Assembly: GCA_946482045.1 (NCBI GenBank)
Contig: CAMLPZ010000047.1
Span: forward strand, 1-18,833
DNA length: 18,833 nt
From: an uncultured Asticcacaulis sp.
Lineage (GTDB): Bacteria > Pseudomonadota > Alphaproteobacteria > Caulobacterales > Caulobacteraceae
Direction of reading: 5' to 3'
Below the pieces are notes generated by a model. It saw nothing but the letters and a program-made list of their open reading frames with translations, had not been told where the DNA came from and ran no database searches. Below are positions 15,112 through 18,833 of this stretch, piece after piece; positions within the stretch are counted from its first letter, which is position 1, and every line of letters starts with the position of its first letter. The position numbers and the translations under genes were made by a program.

Positions 15112-15227
15112 CCGATAAGACCGCAAAGCGCGCCAGGGCACGCGCCTCTTAGCACAAAGATTTGGCTTTGCGCAGGTTTTTGCAATCATCGCGACTTTTG
15201 CCTGCGGATTGCGCGAAAGGACACCAT

Positions 15228-15758
15228 ATGCGCCTGTCGACCAAGGGACGATACGCCGTCATGGCCATGACCGACCTGGCATTGAACGGCCAGGCCGGCC
15301 GGCCGATCTCGCTGTCGGAAATTTCCGAGCGCCAGCAGATTTCGCTGTCCTATCTCGAGCAACTGTTCGCACGCCTGCGCAAGGCGGGCCTGGTCAAGAG
15401 TGCGCGTGGTCCCGGCGGCGGCTATACCTTGTCGCGTACGGCGGGCGATATGTTCGTTTCCGAAATCGTCCTGGCGGTCGATGAGCCGATCAAGGCGACG
15501 CGCTGCCAGCTGACCTCCAACAAGCTGGGCGCCAACAAAAAGCTCGGTAAGGAGCAGGCGGCGCGCGAGATCGGCTGCATGCCGGGCGGCCAGCGTTGCC
15601 TGACGCACAATCTGTGGGAAGACCTTGGCGTGGCCATCCACGACTACCTGTCGCAGGTGTCGCTGGACGACGTCATCCGCAAGCGCACGCGCAAGAAGGT
15701 CCATATCTCGACGCCGGAAATCCCTGCGCGCGTCATGATGGAGGTGCCTGCCGAATGA
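15228..15758 (+). CDS. iscR: Rrf2-family Fe-S regulator (IscR-like)
   Basis: 176-residue Rrf2-family winged-helix transcription factor. The N-terminus MRLSTKGRYAVMAMTDLAL, recognition helix QQISLSYLEQLFARLRKAGLVKSARG and wing GPGGGYTLSR match IscR. Three cysteines (93, 117, 124) correspond to the three IscR cluster ligands, and LTHNLWEDLG follows the third, as in IscR. The spacing differs: Cys93 to Cys117 is 24 residues against six in E. coli IscR as I recall it, owing to a Lys-rich insertion (LTSNKLGANKKLGKEQ). The frame is open from 15162, but ATG 15228 is the start: it gives the family N-terminus, and GAAAGG lies seven bases upstream. It heads the suf operon and its stop overlaps the next ATG as ATGA. 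Likely autoregulated through the site at 15079-15103. Confidence 0.93.
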   Translation: MRLSTKGRYAVMAMTDLALNGQAGRPISLSEISERQQISLSYLEQLFARLRKAGLVKSARGPGGGYTLSRTAGDMFVSEIVLAVDEPIKATRCQLTSNKLGANKKLGKEQAAREIGCMPGGQRCLTHNLWEDLGVAIHDYLSQVSLDDVIRKRTRKKVHISTPEIPARVMMEVPAE

Positions 15759-16867
15759 CGGTATTGTACCTCGATCACGCCGCGACGTCGCCCCTGCGCC
15801 CCGAAGCGCGGGAAGCGTTTTTGCGCGCCTGTGACCTGGGCGGCAATGCCTCGTCGGTCCACAGCCTCGGCCGCAAGGCCAAGCTCCTTTTGGAAGAGGC
15901 CCGCAACGACATCCTGTCGGGCGTGATGGCGCTCGGCACCGGTGGCCTCGTCTTCACTTCCGGCGGCACGGAAGCCAATGCGCTCGCTTTGCGCCAGGCC
16001 GAAGGCTACGACTATATCGTCCTGTCTGCCGGTGAGCACGACAGCCTGTTCGGCGCGGTCAAGGATGCGGTCATTGCGCCGCTGACACCAGGCGGAACGA
16101 TCGATATCGAGGCTTTGAAAGCGCTGCTAGAGCGCGACGGACGGCCCTTTGTCTGCGCCATGCTGGCCAATAACGAAACCGGCGCGGTGTCGGACATCGC
16201 TGCGGTCGCCGCCTTGGTCCACGCGCGCGGGGGTTGGCTGCACGTCGACGCCGTCCAGGCCCTGGGCAAGATGGTCGTCGATTTCACCGGTTACGGGGCC
16301 GATTCGATGTCTTTGTCGGCCCACAAGGTCGGCGGCCCGCAAGGCGTCGGGGCGCTGATCTACGATCGCGACCGGACGCTGAAAGCGCTCATTGGCGGCA
16401 GCGGACAGGAATATGGGTTGCGCGCCGGCACGGAAAACATCCCGGGCATCGCCGCCTTCGCCGCTGCCGTAAAGGCCGCCGATTCCGGCAGCGATGACCT
16501 CGTCGCAGTCCAGGCCGGGATCGAAGCGCAACTTAAAGCGCAGGGGGTTACTATCCTTGCCGAAAAGACTGTCCGTGTCCCCGGCCTCCTGTCGATCGTC
16601 CAGCCGCACTGGCCGTCAAATCAGCAATTGATTCACATGGACATGGCGGGTATCTGCGTTTCCTCCGGCTCGGCCTGCTCATCGGGCAAGGTCAAGTCCA
16701 GCCGTGTCGTCGCGGCGATGGGCCTGCCGGATCTGGCCGACAAGGTTCTGCGCATCTCTTCGGGCTGGACGACCCAGCCAGAGGATTGGCATCGCTTTTT
16801 CGACGTCTGGTCAAAAGGTTATGAAATGTATCTCAAGCGCCGCGTGCGCGAAAAGGAACTGAGCTAG
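15755..16867 (+). CDS. Cysteine desulfurase, class V aminotransferase (NifS/IscS-like)
   Basis: 370-residue PLP enzyme that takes sulfur from cysteine as a persulfide for Fe-S cluster assembly, releasing alanine. Seen: [14 protein letters not shown] at the N-terminus, [18 protein letters not shown] with the PLP-stacking His95, [21 protein letters not shown], the PLP Schiff-base lysine in [12 protein letters not shown] (Lys191) and the catalytic loop [14 protein letters not shown] (Cys308). That loop is of the class I (NifS/IscS) type rather than the shorter SufS type, although the gene sits in a suf operon; alphaproteobacterial suf operons often carry such an enzyme in addition to a later sufS. 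The protein is somewhat shorter than IscS. ATG 15755 overlaps the iscR stop by four bases, and its own stop shares one base with the sufB start (TAGTG). Confidence 0.93.
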   Translation: MTVLYLDHAATSPLRPEAREAFLRACDLGGNASSVHSLGRKAKLLLEEARNDILSGVMALGTGGLVFTSGGTEANALALRQAEGYDYIVLSAGEHDSLFGAVKDAVIAPLTPGGTIDIEALKALLERDGRPFVCAMLANNETGAVSDIAAVAALVHARGGWLHVDAVQALGKMVVDFTGYGADSMSLSAHKVGGPQGVGALIYDRDRTLKALIGGSGQEYGLRAGTENIPGIAAFAAAVKAADSGSDDLVAVQAGIEAQLKAQGVTILAEKTVRVPGLLSIVQPHWPSNQQLIHMDMAGICVSSGSACSSGKVKSSRVVAAMGLPDLADKVLRISSGWTTQPEDWHRFFDVWSKGYEMYLKRRVREKELS

Positions 16868-18333
16868 TGGCTGCTGTCAAGGAAACCATCGATACGGTCG
16901 CCAGGCTTGAAACCTATGAGCATGGCTTCGTCACCGATATCGAGATGGACTTCGCCCCCAAGGGGCTGAATGCCGACATCGTGCGCTTCATTTCGGCCAA
17001 GAAAAACGAGCCGGAATGGATGCTGGAGATGCGTCTGGCCGCCTATGAGCGCTGGCTTTCCATGGAAGAGCCGACTTGGGCCAAGGTGGACTATACGCCG
17101 GTCGACTATCAGGACCTATACTACTACGCCGCCCCCAAGCAGAAGGTAGCGCCGAAGTCGCTCGACGAGATCGACCCGGAAATCCTCAAGACCTATGAAA
17201 AGCTCGGCATTCCGCTGAAGGAACAGATGGTCCTGGCCGGCGTCGAAGGCGCGCCGCGTTACGCGGTCGATGCCGTGTTCGACTCCGTTTCGGTTATCAC
17301 CACCTTCAAGGACGAACTGAAAAAGTCGGGCGTGATTTTCTGCGCGATTTCAGAGGCCTTGCGCGAATATCCTGACCTGGTGAAGCAGTATCTGGGTTCA
17401 GTCGTGCCGGTGTCGGACAACTACTTCGCCGCGCTGAATGCCGCTGTGTTTTCCGACGGGTCGTTCGTCTACGTCCCGCCAGGCGTGCGCTGCCCGATGG
17501 AGCTGTCGACCTATTTCCGCATCAATGCCGAAAACACCGGCCAGTTCGAACGCACCCTGATCATTGCCGACAAGGGCGCCTATGTCTCTTACCTCGAAGG
17601 CTGCACGGCGCCGATGCGCGACGAAAACCAGTTGCACGCGGCGGTCGTCGAGCTGGTCGCGCTTGAAGACGCCGAGATCAAGTACTCGACCGTTCAGAAC
17701 TGGTATCCCGGCGACGAAAACGGCAAGGGCGGCATCTATAACTTCGTCACCAAGCGTGCCGATTGCCGCGGTGCGCGGTCCAAAGTGTCGTGGACCCAGG
17801 TCGAAACGGGGTCGAACATCACCTGGAAATACCCGTCGTGCATCCTGCGTGGCGATGACAGCGTCGGCGAGTTCTATTCGATCGCCGTCACCAATGGCGC
17901 GCAGCAGGCCGATACCGGCACCAAGATGATCCACTTGGGCAAGAACACCCGCTCGCGCATCATCTCCAAGGGCGTGTCGGCCGGCAAGTCGTCCAACACC
18001 TATCGCGGCCTGGTGTCGGCCCACGCCAGGGCCACCGGCGCGCGCAACTTCACCCAGTGCGACAGCCTTCTGATCGGCAAGACCTGCGCGGCGCACACCG
18101 TGCCCTATGTCGAAGCCGATACCGCCAAGGCGCAATTCGAGCACGAAGCCACTACCACGCGCCTGTCGGAAGACCAGCTCTTCTATGCCATGCAGCGGGG
18201 CTTGAGCCAGGAAGAGGCCGTCGCCTTGCTCGTCAACGGTTTTGTCCGCGACGTGTTGCAGGAACTGCCCATGGAATTTGCCGTCGAGGCCCAGAAACTG
18301 GTTGCCATCAGCCTTGAGGGGAGTGTGGGGTGA
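16867..18333 (+). CDS. sufB: Fe-S cluster assembly scaffold SufB
   Basis: 488-residue SufB, core of the SufBCD scaffold that builds [Fe-S] clusters in the cytoplasm with sulfur from the desulfurase. Conservation is very high: [22 protein letters not shown] (Cys246), [85 protein letters not shown] (Cys407, corresponding to the catalytic Cys405 of E. coli by my recall) and [17 protein letters not shown]. Length matches the family (about 490). The start is GTG 16867, one base inside the desulfurase stop, with AAGGA nine bases upstream. The stop TGA overlaps the next gene's GTG. The C-terminus [17 protein letters not shown] is the usual one and is intact, although a second decayed copy of this tail lies 345 bases downstream. 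SufC, SufD and SufS are not within the window. Confidence 0.97.
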   Translation: MAAVKETIDTVARLETYEHGFVTDIEMDFAPKGLNADIVRFISAKKNEPEWMLEMRLAAYERWLSMEEPTWAKVDYTPVDYQDLYYYAAPKQKVAPKSLDEIDPEILKTYEKLGIPLKEQMVLAGVEGAPRYAVDAVFDSVSVITTFKDELKKSGVIFCAISEALREYPDLVKQYLGSVVPVSDNYFAALNAAVFSDGSFVYVPPGVRCPMELSTYFRINAENTGQFERTLIIADKGAYVSYLEGCTAPMRDENQLHAAVVELVALEDAEIKYSTVQNWYPGDENGKGGIYNFVTKRADCRGARSKVSWTQVETGSNITWKYPSCILRGDDSVGEFYSIAVTNGAQQADTGTKMIHLGKNTRSRIISKGVSAGKSSNTYRGLVSAHARATGARNFTQCDSLLIGKTCAAHTVPYVEADTAKAQFEHEATTTRLSEDQLFYAMQRGLSQEEAVALLVNGFVRDVLQELPMEFAVEAQKLVAISLEGSVG

Positions 18334-18611
18334 TCTATTCTGATGACGCGTTGAACGCTGCTCACCAGCGCAGTTCCCTGCATAGCTTGGAACTAAAAGC
18401 CAGCGACGCCTGCGGCTGTTTTTACTGCCGCAAAATCTTTGCGCCGACGGACATTACCGAATGGGTGGATGATGAAGACACGGCGCTCTGTCCGAAGTGC
18501 GGGATCGATTCCGTTATAGGTTCGCGGTCCGGATATCCGGTGACCTCGACCGATTTCCTGAAGGCGATGCACGCCCATTGGTTTGGAGGTAGAGCAGATG
18601 CCAAGAACTGA
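18330..18611 (+). CDS. Small cytoplasmic zinc-ribbon-like protein in the suf operon
   Basis: 93-residue soluble protein with two paired-cysteine knuckles: CGCFYC (Cys28, Cys30, Cys33) and CPKC (Cys54, Cys57), 20 residues apart, as in a Cys4 zinc ribbon. The stretch from [35 protein letters not shown] through SGYPVT to [11 protein letters not shown] resembles a small, widespread family usually annotated only as cytoplasmic or hypothetical protein; I know of no assigned function. The GTG start at 18330 overlaps the sufB stop by four bases (GTGA) and is preceded by GAGGGGAG, so it is probably translationally coupled to SufB. That makes a metal- or Fe-S-related role attractive but unproven. The cysteine set could bind zinc or possibly iron. 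Its 3' end runs into a decayed copy of the sufB tail. Confidence 0.85.
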   Translation: MIYSDDALNAAHQRSSLHSLELKASDACGCFYCRKIFAPTDITEWVDDEDTALCPKCGIDSVIGSRSGYPVTSTDFLKAMHAHWFGGRADAKN

Positions 18612-18672
18612 AAACCTCAGGACCGCCGTCGAGGCTCCGAAATTGGTCGCCGTCAACCTTGAGGGTGGAGTA
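18602..18672 (+). pseudogene. Decayed second copy of the sufB 3' end
   Basis: From 18625 the sequence encodes AVEAPKLVAVNLEGGV, aligning with the SufB C-terminus [16 protein letters not shown]. Over 18625-18663 against 18280-18318, 33 of 39 bases agree by hand count. Upstream, CAAGAACTG (18602-18610) matches CAGGAACTG (18259-18267) in sufB, but the segment between is two bases longer here and breaks the frame. The TGA of the zinc-ribbon gene falls inside this copy. A relic of duplication or of gene insertion at the sufB 3' end is the simplest reading. Confidence 0.7.
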
Positions 18673-18710
18673 ATGGACGCAGGAGCCCCCACCACCACAT
18701 CTCGTTCGCC

Positions 18711-18833
18711 ATTGCTGACGCAATGCCTCGCTCGTCTTGCGCTTGTCGGGACTATATCCCGGCTTCGCTCACCCGGCCTCCCCAGCAAGCTGGGGAGCTA
18801 TAAAGGACCTTCACTTTCTTATACCTCCCCAGC
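18711..18833. repeat. Hairpin-rich probable dispersed repeat at the right edge
   Basis: The last part of the window is non-coding in style and rich in inverted repeats: CGCAA/TTGCG (18719-18723 and 18737-18741), CGGGA/TCCCG (18747-18751 and 18757-18761), and a perfect 9-bp stem CTCCCCAGC/GCTGGGGAG (18778-18786 and 18789-18797) with an AA loop. CCTCCCCAGC recurs at 18824-18833, so the element continues past the edge. CCTCCCC…GGGGAGG hairpins of this kind are, as I recall, common dispersed intergenic repeats in Caulobacterales and Rhizobiales. A frame stays open through it but looks fortuitous. Confidence 0.6.

Noticed and set aside
18673..18833. Open frame from ATG 18673 running off the right edge, as a possible next gene
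   Set aside because: It reads through several strong hairpins, has no resemblance to SufC or any family I know, and is better explained as a repeat region.

Overview
The window looks like a chromosomal segment of an alphaproteobacterium, most likely Caulobacterales and perhaps Asticcacaulis or a relative. The basis is the GC-rich coding sequence, an M23 peptidase–bactofilin pair like the Caulobacter bacA locus, an iscR–desulfurase–sufB operon start of alphaproteobacterial type, and a TyrRS with HAGS/KMGKT signatures. The taxonomic call is inference from gene content; no search was run. Almost all of the window is ordinary, densely packed core genome. The unusual material lies in three intergenic stretches and in the right-hand 500 bases.

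Layout, left to right. (1) 1-2.1 kb: the 3' end of prfB (RF2), a DoxX-family membrane protein, and a YihY/BrkB-family membrane protein on the opposite strand whose stop codon overlaps that of doxX. (2) 2.1-4.2 kb, minus strand: a cell-shape module in which a membrane-anchored M23 peptidase overlaps a bactofilin, closed by a clear intrinsic terminator at 2121-2156. (3) 4.2-9.0 kb: a Bcp-type peroxiredoxin (minus) divergent from a 1384-residue AsmA/YhdP-like protein (plus). (4) 9.01-9.34 kb: a gene-free gap filled by a nested palindromic repeat element between two convergent genes. (5) 9.3-13.7 kb: tyrS (minus) divergent from anmK, which is followed by a small lipoprotein gene and a secreted beta-lactamase-fold serine hydrolase. 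(6) 13.8-15.0 kb, minus strand: two alpha/beta hydrolases; the upstream one carries Asp where the nucleophilic Ser is expected. (7) 15.05-18.6 kb: the suf operon start, with a sigma70-like promoter overlapped by a near-consensus IscR type 1 site, then iscR, a class V desulfurase, sufB and a small Cys4-type zinc-ribbon gene. Each junction overlaps by 1-4 bases, which suggests translational coupling. (8) 18.6-18.83 kb: a decayed second copy of the sufB 3' end, then a hairpin-rich probable dispersed repeat running off the window.

How the genes work together: IscR senses Fe-S status and probably represses its own operon through the 15079-15103 site. The desulfurase supplies sulfur and SufB is the scaffold; sufC and sufD are not in view. 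The M23 peptidase and bactofilin probably form one localized peptidoglycan-remodelling complex. AnmK acts in peptidoglycan recycling. The best candidates for something new are the zinc-ribbon gene bracketed by two sufB tails, the GYDFG alpha/beta hydrolase, and the nested palindrome at 9018-9313. I did not see a phage, CRISPR array, transposase, tRNA or rRNA gene, or a defence or biosynthetic cluster.
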